The notes: generated from the sequence alone by a model not told the origin. Positions 46,868 through 56,022 are shown, numbered from the stretch's first letter. The stretch is 64,000 nucleotides of DNA from Marinomonas sp. SBI8L (GCF_001624705.1 NZ_JSEO01000021.1:1-64000), one strand, 5' to 3'. Numbers and translations: made by a program.

Positions 46868-47545
46868 TTGAACCTATTATTGATTGAAGATCACAAAGAC
46901 ATTGCGGCTGTTATTTTTGAATATTTTGAAATTAAGGGGTACGAACTAGATTACGCCAATAACGGTGTACAAGGTTACGATCTAGCCTGCCAAAACCATT
47001 ATGACCTGATTATCTTAGATATTATGTTACCGCGAATGAATGGGCTTAGTGTGTGCCAAAAGCTGAGAGAGCAAGGCATTACAACACCTATTATCATGCT
47101 CACCGCACGAGACACACGAGAAGATATGCTCGTTGGTTTTGATCAAGGTGCAGATGACTATCTTGTTAAACCCTTTGATTTGGAAATTCTAGAAGCCCGA
47201 ATTACAGCCCTATGTCGTCGTCAGAAAGGCATGATAGCCACTAAAAAATTAGAGTTTGAAGAGCTAACGCTGCATATAAATAACCATACTGTAGAAAGAA
47301 ATGGCTGCCGTTTTCCTCTCAACCCGACTCTATTTAACCTGCTTAAAATACTCATGTTAAGAGCACCTGATGTTGTCAGTAAAGATGAGATTTCTGCCCT
47401 CATTTGGCAAGAAAATGAGCCTAAAAAAGACATACTACGAAGCCATGTGTATCAACTTAGAAGCTTGATAGATAAGCCTTTTAATCACGCTTATATCAAA
47501 ACTGTGCCAAAGCTTGGCTATCAACTTATCGCCAGTGCTAACTAG
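46868..47545 (+). CDS. OmpR-family response regulator
   Basis: The 225 residues have a receiver domain (acidic pair Glu7-Asp8, phospho-acceptor Asp51 in LIILDIMLPRMNG, Lys in DDYLVKPFD) and a C-terminal winged helix (KDEISALIWQENEPKKDILR, with HVYQLRSLID). The start codon is TTG. It begins a two-gene operon with the kinase and diverges from the GT2-GT39 pair across 155 bases. In sequence style it resembles CarR/VprA, which controls lipid A changes in Vibrio. Confidence 0.92.
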   Translation: MNLLLIEDHKDIAAVIFEYFEIKGYELDYANNGVQGYDLACQNHYDLIILDIMLPRMNGLSVCQKLREQGITTPIIMLTARDTREDMLVGFDQGADDYLVKPFDLEILEARITALCRRQKGMIATKKLEFEELTLHINNHTVERNGCRFPLNPTLFNLLKILMLRAPDVVSKDEISALIWQENEPKKDILRSHVYQLRSLIDKPFNHAYIKTVPKLGYQLIASAN

Positions 47546-47556
47546 GTAATTTTATT

Positions 47557-48816
47557 TTGAATTTTAATAACATACGCTCAGCTAAACAGCTTACCTTTGT
47601 TTATTTTGCTGGGCTGGCGTTTGCTATCATAGTATTTCACTTCTCACTGTTTAACTCGACCTTGGAAGACTTAGAAGTTCTCAATGCTAAAAATCGCTTA
47701 AACAAAGATTTACAGCTAGCTCTACCAGCGCTACACCTAGGAACAAAAAGCTTAACCGTTTCGCCTTACAGCTCAGTGTTTGTTGGCATTGATTCGCTAC
47801 CTGAAAATGTGGGGTTACTTAATTCACTTGAATTTGAAACTCTGCATGAAATTGATGACTACAACTCTCAGTATTACGACTTTTTTATTATGAAAACAAA
47901 ACGTCAAATAATGGGTGTAATGCAAGATATTTACCTGCTCCATTACGACGATGTCTATGAGTTAAGCGAAGAACAGATGTTTCAAACTCAGTATAAGCAA
48001 ATGCTATTTTCGCTTATTCTCTTGGGCATTAGTTTGTTTATCATTTTGAAGGTGTCTGATCGACTTACGTCCCCCCTATCTAAGCTTTCAAAAGAATTAA
48101 AACAGCGTTCGGTTAACCATTTTGAGCCCTTAAGCTTACCTGACGGCGGCGCCACTAAAGAGATCTGGCAATTAACTAGCCGAATCAATGAATACCAAGA
48201 AAAGATCAAATTATTAGTGGAAAGAGAAAGAGCATTCACCCGTTATGCAAGCCATGAATTACGCAGCCCACTAATGGTAATGAAAGGTGCTATTTCTTTA
48301 TTAGGGCATTCTAGCGAGCCTGATTTTGTTGAGCGCCAAAGATTAAGATTAGATACTTCGACTCAAGAAATGGACATCTTCGTCACCACCTTACTTTCGC
48401 TTACACGGGAAGAAAAAATCGAAGCACCAAAAGCTTACGAACTCAGCAAGAAGTGTATCGAATCCATAATCAAGACCCATCAGCATTTCCTAGAAGATAA
48501 GTTAGTAAATTATCAGGTTCAGAGCCAATCCCCCTGTATGATCAAGGTGCCAGAAAGTATTATTCAAATCCTTGTAGGCAATATGATTAAAAATGCCTTC
48601 TCTTGCACTTTTGAGGGCAGTGTCACCATAATATTGGATAAAAGTGGCATCAAGGTAATAGATACAGGCATAGGGCTCAAAGATAAACCAGAGCAGGCCG
48701 ATGGCTTTGGGTTAGGCTTGTTAATCGTTAAAGATATTTGCCAGAAATACGATTGGCACTTTAGCTTGATAGACAATTCAGATAAAGGCTGTACCGCCAG
48801 CATAGATTTTGTATAA
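47557..48816 (+). CDS. Sensor histidine kinase
   Basis: The 419-residue kinase has two membrane helices (about 10-30 and 145-165) around a periplasmic domain of about 115 residues, a HAMP-like segment, the H-box SHELRSPLMVMKG, an N-box with NMIKNAF, and ATP-lid motifs DTGIGLKDK and GFGLGLLIVKDIC. It starts with TTG, 11 bases after the regulator. The periplasmic part is acidic (LEVLNAKNRLNKD, DEIDDYN), in line with sensing cations or cationic peptides, but that is speculation. Confidence 0.92.
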   Translation: MNFNNIRSAKQLTFVYFAGLAFAIIVFHFSLFNSTLEDLEVLNAKNRLNKDLQLALPALHLGTKSLTVSPYSSVFVGIDSLPENVGLLNSLEFETLHEIDDYNSQYYDFFIMKTKRQIMGVMQDIYLLHYDDVYELSEEQMFQTQYKQMLFSLILLGISLFIILKVSDRLTSPLSKLSKELKQRSVNHFEPLSLPDGGATKEIWQLTSRINEYQEKIKLLVERERAFTRYASHELRSPLMVMKGAISLLGHSSEPDFVERQRLRLDTSTQEMDIFVTTLLSLTREEKIEAPKAYELSKKCIESIIKTHQHFLEDKLVNYQVQSQSPCMIKVPESIIQILVGNMIKNAFSCTFEGSVTIILDKSGIKVIDTGIGLKDKPEQADGFGLGLLIVKDICQKYDWHFSLIDNSDKGCTASIDFV

Positions 48817-48856
48817 AAAGATGCCGCGCTGTTAAGTCATATGGCCAGCGCTAATA

Positions 48857-49084
48857 CTAAAAACCTTTTAGAGCCGCTTCGCGAGAATTTTTACGTGAAA
48901 GAGACTGGGCAAGAATTGCCCGTTTCTGAATCTGTGTTGCTCTATTCCATAACAGTATTTCGGTAAGAGATCGAAAACAGCCTAAACAAATTTCCGCGTT
49001 ATCTAAACAACAATTACGTACACAAGGCGAAGGAATATCATCAACTAGATCACCCTCTTTCTTTACGTCTAAATGGTCAGACAT
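48857..49084 (-). CDS. DUF1289 protein
   Basis: This 75-residue protein has the DUF1289 cysteine pattern: SPCVRNCCLDNAEICLGCFRSLTEILLW. Such proteins may bind metal; their role is unknown. I start at MSDHLDV (49084), where AGGAGG is ideally placed. It faces the sensor kinase gene tail-to-tail. Confidence 0.87.
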   Translation of the reverse strand: MSDHLDVKKEGDLVDDIPSPCVRNCCLDNAEICLGCFRSLTEILLWNRATQIQKRAILAQSLSRKNSREAALKGF

Positions 49085-49357
49085 AAACACCTCCTTTACA
49101 CTTTTACAACTATCGATAAAGTCTAGTCAGCAACTAGGCATACGTCATTAAGTGAATGAAGTACCGTTAACAGTCAAATAGTAGCCTGATAAATAAATAC
49201 CCACGCCTTCTTATTCTATATGGCGAATCCTCGAACTTAATTTCACCCATATCAGAAATTAACATTTAGAATTAAAGTTTAAGCTTCTCTTAAGAAATGA
49301 TTTGTATCTTTAAACTTGAAGATTTCATAAACATCATTATCGACTGAGGATTAGATT

Positions 49358-49945
49358 ATGTTAAAAAAACTAACCGCTTTTGGACTATCACTTTCTTGTC
49401 TTGTAGGGGCTAACCTTGCTCAAGCCGATTGGGAGCTTGACAATGAAAAAAGCCAATTAAGCTTTGTTTCTATAAAAAATGACAATATTGCTGAAGCACA
49501 TCACTTTACTCAACTTAATGGACAGCTATCTGAGCAAGGAGAGCTTAATATTGAGATTGATTTAACTTCAGCTGAAACCATGATCCCTATTCGCAACGAA
49601 CGGCTGACTAAATTTGTATTTGAAGCTATCGACTACCCTAATGCCATACTGACTGCCAATTTAAGTGAGCACATTTCTAATATTGATGAAGAAGGTGTTC
49701 ACATTATAAAAGGCATTGATGCAGAGCTAGATTTCCATGGCAATAAAAAGGCCATAAAAGTAGACGTTTTAGTCACTAGCACTGAAGAAGATGTTTTAAC
49801 CGTTTCTTCACTACAACCCGTGATTATCAACAGCAAGGATTTTGCTGTAACGAAAGGTATTAAAAAGCTACAGGAACTTGCTAAGTTGCCTTCTATTGCT
49901 ACAGCCGTTCCTGTTAGTTTTACACTTACCTTTTCCGAAGATTAA
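49358..49945 (+). CDS. YceI-family periplasmic protein
   Basis: The 195 residues have a signal peptide (cleaved near AQADW, about residue 24) and a YceI-like lipocalin barrel (WELDNEKSQLSFVSIKNDNIAEAHHF, LTSAETMIPIRNERL, KGIDAELDFHGNKKAI). YceI proteins bind polyisoprenoid lipids; some are induced by stress. The gene stands alone with its own terminator downstream. Confidence 0.88.
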   Translation: MLKKLTAFGLSLSCLVGANLAQADWELDNEKSQLSFVSIKNDNIAEAHHFTQLNGQLSEQGELNIEIDLTSAETMIPIRNERLTKFVFEAIDYPNAILTANLSEHISNIDEEGVHIIKGIDAELDFHGNKKAIKVDVLVTSTEEDVLTVSSLQPVIINSKDFAVTKGIKKLQELAKLPSIATAVPVSFTLTFSED

Positions 49946-49981
49946 ATTAGCTGAAAAGACAGGATTAAACTCATAGACAAT

Positions 49982-50013
49982 AGGCGGCTCTCGTTTTAGA
50001 GACTGCCTTTTTT
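49982..50013 (+). terminator. Terminator after the YceI-family gene
   Basis: AGGCGGCTCT pairs imperfectly with AGAGACTGCCT (one bulge, one G-U pair) and six T residues follow. It lies about 37 bases after the stop codon. Confidence 0.7.
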
Positions 50014-50035
50014 ATGTCTTTATCCATAAATTGAG

Positions 50036-50509
50036 TCATAAAACCTTCTCATAACACTGCTCTAGCTGCATTTTCCCCCAGAGTTCATGCTCAATCTCCT
50101 GGGTGATGCTAAAGCCATACTTTAAGTAAATAGCAGTAGACGCCTCTAGACCTTTTACTGTCCAGAGCACCACTTTTTGATATTCTTGCTCTACACAAAA
50201 AGATAAGGCTTTATCCATCAATTGCTTACCAAGCCCTTTTCCTCGTGCTTCAGGCTTTATCGAGAACCAACGTAGTTGTGCTTGAGAGTTAGATAACTCA
50301 CAAATACAAATAAAGCCCAACAACCTACCATCTAGTTTCGCTAGCCAAATACGCTCTCTAGGGCTTTTTCGTTTCACAAATTGCGCAAGAGGCTCGGCGA
50401 CATAAGCTTCAAATGAAGCATCATAGCCATACTCTTTGCTATATAAAATACCGTGCTGTTTTACTATTTCGCCTAAATCACCAACCTCTAAGGTATTACT
50501 AATCTGCAT
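50036..50509 (-). CDS. GNAT-family N-acetyltransferase
   Basis: This 157-residue acetyl-CoA-dependent enzyme has the GNAT motif A with FSIKPEARGKGLGKQLMDKAL, where RGKGLG binds the CoA pyrophosphate, and a preceding beta strand (IWLAKLDGRLLGFICICEL). The substrate is unknown. It stands alone, convergent to the YceI gene. Confidence 0.87.
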   Translation of the reverse strand: MQISNTLEVGDLGEIVKQHGILYSKEYGYDASFEAYVAEPLAQFVKRKSPRERIWLAKLDGRLLGFICICELSNSQAQLRWFSIKPEARGKGLGKQLMDKALSFCVEQEYQKVVLWTVKGLEASTAIYLKYGFSITQEIEHELWGKMQLEQCYEKVL

Positions 50510-50801
50510 TCCCTACTCCTTGAACTGCATAGGAAGTTATGAACAAGAATATAAATTTTCGTAAAGCGATGTCTATGGTTTAACAAAAAAGGATTTTACC
50601 TATTTCCATTTTTCAGAATGTTGGAAATTAAATATTTCAGTTAAATAGAACCCCTTTTAGATACCATCGAGTAACCCCATTATTTTTATCATTAATGGAC
50701 CTATGAAAATATTATGTAAAACTCTGAAAAGAAAGCTTTTTTACTCGTTATAAACCCTGTATCTTCCTGCACGTTAAAAAGACAAAGGATTAGTCATTAA
50801 A

Positions 50802-51527
50802 ATGGAAAAAACATGTATTGTTACAGGCGGTAGTTCAGGGATAGGTCTTAGTGTTGTTAAGCTTTTTTTAGCCAACAACTATCAAGTGTTCAATCTTGAT
50901 ATACAACCCAGTGAATTTGGACATTTCTGTCCATGCAACATCACCAACCTAGATCAAATTAATAACATCATTGATGACATCACCCAGCATCACAATGTTG
51001 ATACTTTGGTATCGAATGCTGGCATACATTTCTCAGCAACCATTGAAAACACCAGTGAAGATGAGCTTGATAAGATTTTTAGCATCAATGTAAAAGGTGC
51101 ATATGCTGCGATGAAAGCAGTTATCCCAAATATGAAATCGAATCAATCTGGTAATATTATTTTAATCTCCTCAGAGCAAGCTTTAGTCGGTAAGCCTAAC
51201 TCTTTCGCTTACAGCTTAACGAAAACGGCACTTGCCTCTATGGCTAAGACGACAGCACTTGATTACGCTGGCTTTAATATTAGAGCCAATGCTGTTTGCC
51301 CAGGTACGATTGAAACACCTCTTTATCACAAAGCAATCGATAACTACTGTGAAAGATCTGGTGCAAATAAAGAAGAGATTCACCAAGAAGAAGCCAGATT
51401 GCAACCTTTAGGCCGTTTAGGCCAGCCAGAAGAAGTTGCAGAGCTCGTCTTGTTCTTAGCCTCAGATAAAGCAAGGTTTATCACAGGCAGCCTACAAGTA
51501 ATCGATGGCGGTTACACCACGCAATAA
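50802..51527 (+). CDS. SDR-family oxidoreductase
   Basis: This 241-residue short-chain dehydrogenase has the cofactor motif TGGSSGIG (8-15), NAG (72-74), Asn96, Ser124, Tyr137 and Lys141 as the catalytic set, and ends with the family-typical FITGSLQVIDGGY. Asp33 after the second strand suggests NAD rather than NADP. It lies 42 bases before an amidohydrolase-2 gene; together they could oxidise a sugar to its lactone and open it, a pairing known in L-fucose and L-rhamnose routes. No transporter or further catabolic genes are next to it. Confidence 0.88.
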   Translation: MEKTCIVTGGSSGIGLSVVKLFLANNYQVFNLDIQPSEFGHFCPCNITNLDQINNIIDDITQHHNVDTLVSNAGIHFSATIENTSEDELDKIFSINVKGAYAAMKAVIPNMKSNQSGNIILISSEQALVGKPNSFAYSLTKTALASMAKTTALDYAGFNIRANAVCPGTIETPLYHKAIDNYCERSGANKEEIHQEEARLQPLGRLGQPEEVAELVLFLASDKARFITGSLQVIDGGYTTQ

Positions 51528-51569
51528 ACTAATTAATACCTGATTTCCTAAACTGATTGAGCGAATGAA

Positions 51570-52469
51570 ATGAAGCAAATTATTGACCCTCATTTACATT
51601 TTTTTGAACTAACCCAAGGCCATTATCAATGGCTAAAGGAAGAAAAAGCACCCTTTTGGCCAGATAAAGCCAAACTGCGTCATAACTTTCACGAAAAGTC
51701 TCTCTTGCTTGATCAAGATGCTAAATTAGCTGGCTTTGTACATATAGAAGCTGGCTTTGATAATGCAAAACCTTGGCAAGAAATTGAGTGGTTAGAATCT
51801 AGTTGCTCCCTCCCCTTTAAAACGGTTGCAGGTATTGACTTAACGCTTGAACAAGATGCCTTTATTGATCAAGTTAAACGGCTAAAAGGTTATCAATCGG
51901 TAGTGGGTTGTCGGCATATTCTAGATGACGAAGCCTTTGAGCTACTTTCTCAAAAAAGTGTGCAAGACAACCTAACCTATCTTGCCGATAGCCAATTAAG
52001 CTTTGACCTACAAATGTCACTCGGTGACAAAAATGCCATTGGCTTATTACTAGATTTACTGAAAGATTTACCCACATTAAGAATGATCATCAATCATGCA
52101 GGCTGGCCACCATTAGATATTAAGGATGGAGATAAACATGAAAGTGCTTTGCTTTGGCAAGAGTGGCAGGTAAACCTCACGGCTTTAAGTAAGTTCAAGC
52201 AGTGCGCAATTAAATGTTCAGGCTGGGAAATGGCAGAAAGGAAGTATAAACAATCATGGCAACACAAAGTCATCCGTGAATGTTTAACAGCATTTGGAGA
52301 TAAACGAGTCATGCTAGCGAGTAATTTCCCTCTCACTTTACTATCTCAAGAGTATAAAAGTTTATGGCAGGACTACTTCAAGCTCGAATCAAAACTTAAG
52401 TTAACCCATGATCAAATTATTGCATTAACCTCAGAAAATACTACTTATTGGTACAGGTTAAAAAGTTAG
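51570..52469 (+). CDS. Amidohydrolase-2 family protein (possible lactonase)
   Basis: The 299-residue TIM-barrel protein shows the family metal motif HxH in DPHLHFFE, a histidine in INHAGWP and a late segment RVMLASNFPLTLL, where an asparagine stands in place of the aspartate found in many relatives. Related enzymes open sugar lactones (fucono- or rhamnono-lactonase) or aromatic lactones. The neighbouring dehydrogenase favours a sugar-lactone role, but the substrate cannot be read from the sequence. Confidence 0.82.
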   Translation: MKQIIDPHLHFFELTQGHYQWLKEEKAPFWPDKAKLRHNFHEKSLLLDQDAKLAGFVHIEAGFDNAKPWQEIEWLESSCSLPFKTVAGIDLTLEQDAFIDQVKRLKGYQSVVGCRHILDDEAFELLSQKSVQDNLTYLADSQLSFDLQMSLGDKNAIGLLLDLLKDLPTLRMIINHAGWPPLDIKDGDKHESALLWQEWQVNLTALSKFKQCAIKCSGWEMAERKYKQSWQHKVIRECLTAFGDKRVMLASNFPLTLLSQEYKSLWQDYFKLESKLKLTHDQIIALTSENTTYWYRLKS

Positions 52470-52535
52470 TTATTCATTCAAAAACATAAATACTTTTTTT
52501 CATTTGCTATCTTCCTTTAAAGCAATTTAAGACGC

Positions 52536-52919
52536 CTACCCTTGCTGCCTCTCGTCATAAGACTTACGTGCCTGATTAATCGCTTGGTGATTAGTATCCG
52601 CCCAAGAAACCAATTGATACAAGGGCTTAACTAATTCGCGCCCCATTAGTGTAAGCTCATATTCAACCCTAACGGGTACTTCTGGAAAGACGGTACGGTT
52701 AACATAACCATCACGCTCTAAATCTCGCAATGTTTGCGTCAACATACGTTGTGAAATGCCTTCTATTCTTGATTTAAGCGAGTTAAACCTATCTGAACCA
52801 TCAACTAAAGCAAATAAAATTAACGCCGACCATTTGTCACCGATCTGAGCAACAACATTACGAATTGGACACTCTTCATTGTTATAAAATACGCGTTTTT
52901 CAGCTTTGTTATCTGCCAT
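52536..52919 (-). CDS. HxlR-family transcriptional regulator
   Basis: This 127-residue winged-helix protein has the HxlR pattern: ECPIRNVVAQIGDKWSALILFAL, then RFNSLKSRIEGISQRMLTQTLRDLERDGYVNRTVFPEVPVRVEYELT. The cysteine before PIR is often a redox sensor in the family. It diverges from an exported NTF2-like protein across 134 bases and probably controls it. Confidence 0.9.
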   Translation of the reverse strand: MADNKAEKRVFYNNEECPIRNVVAQIGDKWSALILFALVDGSDRFNSLKSRIEGISQRMLTQTLRDLERDGYVNRTVFPEVPVRVEYELTLMGRELVKPLYQLVSWADTNHQAINQARKSYDERQQG

Positions 52920-53010
52920 AAGCTCTCTCTAATTCCTTCAGAAGTTACCAAAATGTGACTTAGGGACATTATAGTGCCTTATTGTTATTCAACATTCAAT
53001 ACCATACCCT

Positions 53011-53033
53011 AGTATACATTAGTAACCAATACT
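53011..53033. promoter_or_regulatory. Candidate HxlR operator
   Basis: A short inverted repeat (AGTAT at 53011-53015, ATACT at 53029-53033) lies between the HxlR gene and its divergent neighbour. HxlR-type regulators bind dyads in such gaps. The arms are only 5 bases, so this is weak. Confidence 0.3.
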
Positions 53034-53053
53034 GTATTTCTTTGGAGAGTTCC

Positions 53054-53608
53054 ATGTTAAAAATCACCGTCTTTTTAAGCCTTTTATTAATCGCGAGCGT
53101 TACTCTGGCAGATAGCTCAAACCAGAATTCAGACACGCTCGTGATAGATTTTAAATCTTTGCAAAAAGAGAATTGGACCAATGAAGAGCGCCAAAACGCA
53201 AAGCTTGTCACAGATTTTGTTCAAAACTTAATGAACAATCATGATTTTGACTATGTGTTAAAAAACTATAACGACAGTGCCTATGTACAGCACAACAGAA
53301 ATCTTCCAGATAAGGTGCAAGGCTTAGTAGGTTTTCTAAAAGATTTTGTAGAAGATTACCCAGATTACACCTATGACGTTAAACACATCTATGTTGACGG
53401 TAATTACGTTATCTTCCACTCACATGCCACGCTAGAAAAAGAAGATAGAGGCAATGATCAAAAAGGAATGAATATCATAGACACTTGGCGTCTTGATCAA
53501 GGCAGAATTGTCGAGCATTGGGACTCAATTCAAGCCCTTGATAGCTTTATGCGCTTATACGCATTAATGGTAGGCGGCAATATCGAGAACACTAACGGGG
53601 TATTTTAA
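53054..53608 (+). CDS. Exported NTF2/SnoaL-like protein
   Basis: I start at MLKITVFLSLLLIASVTLA (53054), where GGAGAG precedes the ATG; the upstream reading (52982) would remove the signal peptide context. The 184 residues have a signal peptide and a SnoaL-like fold (NAKLVTDFVQNLMNNHDF, YVQHNRNLPDKVQGLVGFLKDF, NIIDTWRLDQGRIVEHWDSIQ). The conserved histidine pattern YVQHN and EHWD is that of predicted SnoaL-like proteins of unknown activity. The divergent HxlR gene suggests inducible expression, perhaps by a reactive compound. Confidence 0.82.
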   Translation: MLKITVFLSLLLIASVTLADSSNQNSDTLVIDFKSLQKENWTNEERQNAKLVTDFVQNLMNNHDFDYVLKNYNDSAYVQHNRNLPDKVQGLVGFLKDFVEDYPDYTYDVKHIYVDGNYVIFHSHATLEKEDRGNDQKGMNIIDTWRLDQGRIVEHWDSIQALDSFMRLYALMVGGNIENTNGVF

Positions 53609-53625
53609 TTGAACCTAACCTCTAC

Positions 53626-54033
53626 TTAGCTTCGTGAAGGTTCATGTTTTTCATACATGGGGAGATCTGCATCTAGTTCTTCCCAATTTGCTTTTGAAGT
53701 AATGAAATTATGAGAGATAGGTCGTTCTTCAATATCCGTATCAAACACACCTAAGCGGATTCTTAGCTTGTCAGGGTTAGTCGCATTGGCACTATAAATC
53801 GGTGTGCCACAGATCGAGCAAAAATACTTCCGCTTACCTTTGCTAGCTTCATAATAAGTGAGGCTAGATTTAGTATCGCTTAATTCAAGATCTGAGGCAT
53901 TGATAAAGCCATTCGTTGCGAACGCACTACCACTCGCCTTACGACACAGGGAGCAATGACAGTAAATAGGATCTATCACCCCACCTTTTAACTCAAATTG
54001 AATAGAACCACACAAGCAGCTGCCTTTGTACAT
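53626..54033 (-). CDS. GFA-family protein
   Basis: The 135 residues carry the zinc motifs of glutathione-dependent formaldehyde-activating-like proteins: GSCLCGSIQFE, YCHCSLCRKASGSAFA and YFCSICGTPIY. Most family members have not been shown to act on formaldehyde, so I give no specific activity. Its stop lies 18 bases from that of the convergent NTF2-like gene. Confidence 0.87.
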   Translation of the reverse strand: MYKGSCLCGSIQFELKGGVIDPIYCHCSLCRKASGSAFATNGFINASDLELSDTKSSLTYYEASKGKRKYFCSICGTPIYSANATNPDKLRIRLGVFDTDIEERPISHNFITSKANWEELDADLPMYEKHEPSRS

Positions 54034-54216
54034 CTAACCTTCCTAAATGATTAAAACAAAAGTTCAAATAAGCTGTTAACGACTGACTAATAAACAGCCG
54101 ACCGAATCAAATACCAAATACCCTCTTTTTTTATAAATACCTATTTCGATCACCGCATCTCGCCTTTCATACACACCTTTCCAAACTGATCTAAACACCT
54201 CTAATTCATCGAAAGT

Positions 54217-54435
54217 TTAAGTCCGTAGTGAACTTAAAAATTCATAACCAAGATTTATACCATTATCTTGGTGCATGCACTCAATATCCTTATGAAACCG
54301 CTCTTGGCTAAAGCCTGCGATGCGATCTTTCTCATAACGTTTGATATAAAGCTCAAAATCTTTTGTATCATCGGCTTTTAGCATTTCTCTAAGGTATTCT
54401 TCTGCGATTTTTAACTCTTCTTTATATTGAGTCAT
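54217..54435 (-). CDS. Small hypothetical protein
   Basis: This 72-residue protein is charged and helical (YKEELKIAEEYLREMLKADD, YIKRYEKDRIAGFSQERFHKDIECM). It has no signal or membrane segment. I do not recognise it. The reading frame is protein-like and has its own start after a plausible AAGGGG. It is divergent from the next gene. Confidence 0.6.
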   Translation of the reverse strand: MTQYKEELKIAEEYLREMLKADDTKDFELYIKRYEKDRIAGFSQERFHKDIECMHQDNGINLGYEFLSSLRT

Positions 54436-54576
54436 TTTTACCCCTTGGTAAGTCCTTTTAATTTAAGATTAGAGTAACACCGAGAAAGATAAAACGAGTC
54501 TAAATAATAATGAATAGTTATTTAATTTGGATAAAATACCAGAAAAATCTCTTCTATTTTTTACCGAGTTTACAAG

Positions 54577-54861
54577 ATGTATAAACACTTATTAGTGATT
54601 ACTTTACTGTGCCCAAGCTTAGCTCTCGCTAATAGTGATCCGTGTAAAGTTATGGAAACGACGCTTGATCAAGTAAAAACAGCTCATAAAAACAATACAA
54701 CTCTCACAAAAGTATTACCTTTAGTCGGACAATACAAAGGGATTGTAAAGCAATCTTGGCAATGGCTTGAAAAAGGTGATGATCAATACAATGTTTGGCG
54801 CATTGGGCAAAAAGCTGGCTGCGAATCGCTTAATCAAGGCGCCTACTATTATGCAAGATGA
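54577..54861 (+). CDS. Small exported hypothetical protein
   Basis: This 94-residue protein has a clear signal peptide (MYKHLLVITLLCPSLALA, cleaved before NSDPCK) and a short periplasmic body with two cysteines (DPCKVME and AGCESLN) that could pair. I do not recognise the family. There is no neighbour that suggests a role. Confidence 0.65.
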   Translation: MYKHLLVITLLCPSLALANSDPCKVMETTLDQVKTAHKNNTTLTKVLPLVGQYKGIVKQSWQWLEKGDDQYNVWRIGQKAGCESLNQGAYYYAR

Positions 54862-54896
54862 TTTTTAGACATTAGCACTATTTCTGAAAAATTAAT

Positions 54897-55472
54897 TTAT
54901 ACAGGCTTTACTTTATTAACGAGCATATCTAAATATTTCGAAAATCGCTTTAGTCTTGTTTCAGGCTTCTTCGCTGACGTTAGCCCAAGAGCAATCACAT
55001 AGCGGCTGGATTTAGTTAAAGTTTCATAAAATGCCTTTGCTTCAGGTTTATCTTTTAGTGCTTCGATGAAATCTTTTGGTACTTGTATATCACTCACTGT
55101 ATATGCCGAATCCCATCTTCCATCGGCTTTTGCAGCTCTAAAATGCAGCATGCCAGGTTCTTGCATTCGCCCTTCTTTAATTAGGCGCTCAACGTGCTCA
55201 GTATTTCGTTTAGACCAGTTACTATGTGGCTTTCTAGGGGTGATACGTTGTATATAAGCGTCTGAATCAAGCGACTTTTTAACCCCATCAATCCAGCCCC
55301 AACACAAACATTCAACGACAAGGTCATTCCAGGTCACACTGGGAACACCCGATCCTTTTTTGTAGATTTTGACTAATAACTCGCTTTGCGTTGCATGGTT
55401 AGCTTTTAACCATTGGCAAAGAGTCTCTGAGTTCTCAAAAGCCACCATGTTAGATGAAGAAGGTTTTGCCAT
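54897..55472 (-). CDS. YdeI/OmpD-associated family protein
   Basis: The 191 residues follow the family pattern: LCQWLKANHATQSELLVKIYKKGSGVPSVTWNDLVVECLCWGWIDG near the start, RITPRKPHSNWSKRN in the middle, and a C-terminal helical part (FYETLTKSSRYVIALGLTSAKKPETRLKRF). Family members are sometimes linked to peptide or bacteriocin resistance, but the activity is unknown. Confidence 0.85.
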   Translation of the reverse strand: MAKPSSSNMVAFENSETLCQWLKANHATQSELLVKIYKKGSGVPSVTWNDLVVECLCWGWIDGVKKSLDSDAYIQRITPRKPHSNWSKRNTEHVERLIKEGRMQEPGMLHFRAAKADGRWDSAYTVSDIQVPKDFIEALKDKPEAKAFYETLTKSSRYVIALGLTSAKKPETRLKRFSKYLDMLVNKVKPV

Positions 55473-55542
55473 GACGCTCTCTTTCCTTAAGGCGATTCAA
55501 GCCAACTAATTTACCGATACCGACATAATAAATTAACCGTCT

Positions 55543-56022
55543 TTATATAGCATTCCCATACTTAGCTTTTGGTTTAAAAACCCAGTACTTAGCCGCAATA
55601 AAATTAACCAACATCCCTGCAATTACGCCAGGAACAAGTGCAAAGTAAGGCCATATAGAAATAAGCAATGAAGCTTCAACAAATGCAGGTAAGAGAGAGG
55701 CAGGCAAGAATGTTTGTAAATTATCTTCTTGCCCAAATTGCATCATTAGGTAGTAGATTCCCATATTGGGAACAAAGGCTATTAAGGAAGTAATAGCGAA
55801 TAAAAACCATTGCTTAAGCTTATCAGCCTCGTTACTTTCATCTGTTATATTTGTAGCAAAGGTGAAGTATCGATTCAGATACCAGTTTGATGTCACTGCA
55901 CACCAAAAAGCAATGGCTCTGGCATAAAGTGGCGGCATAATAAGCGAAAGCAAAGCATAGACACTTAGGTCAACAATAAAACCTAAACCGCCAACAAGAG
56001 CAAACCGAAAAAAGGAAGACAT
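55543..56022 (-). CDS. GtrA-family membrane protein
   Basis: About 159 residues with four hydrophobic segments (near residues 5-25, 30-50, 75-97, 120-145). The N-terminus FRFALVGGLGFIVDLSVYALL and the C-terminal AAKYWVFKP are typical of GtrA, which is thought to help move polyprenyl-linked sugars across the membrane. I start at MSSFFRF (56022). GtrA genes usually lie next to GT2 enzymes; here the only GT2 gene is 9 kb away. Confidence 0.85.
   Translation of the reverse strand: MSSFFRFALVGGLGFIVDLSVYALLSLIMPPLYARAIAFWCAVTSNWYLNRYFTFATNITDESNEADKLKQWFLFAITSLIAFVPNMGIYYLMMQFGQEDNLQTFLPASLLPAFVEASLLISIWPYFALVPGVIAGMLVNFIAAKYWVFKPKAKYGNAI

Noticed and set aside
48821-48855. GCGCTG/CAGCGC inverted repeat after the sensor kinase gene
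   Set aside because: Only six bases per arm, a long loop and no T run.
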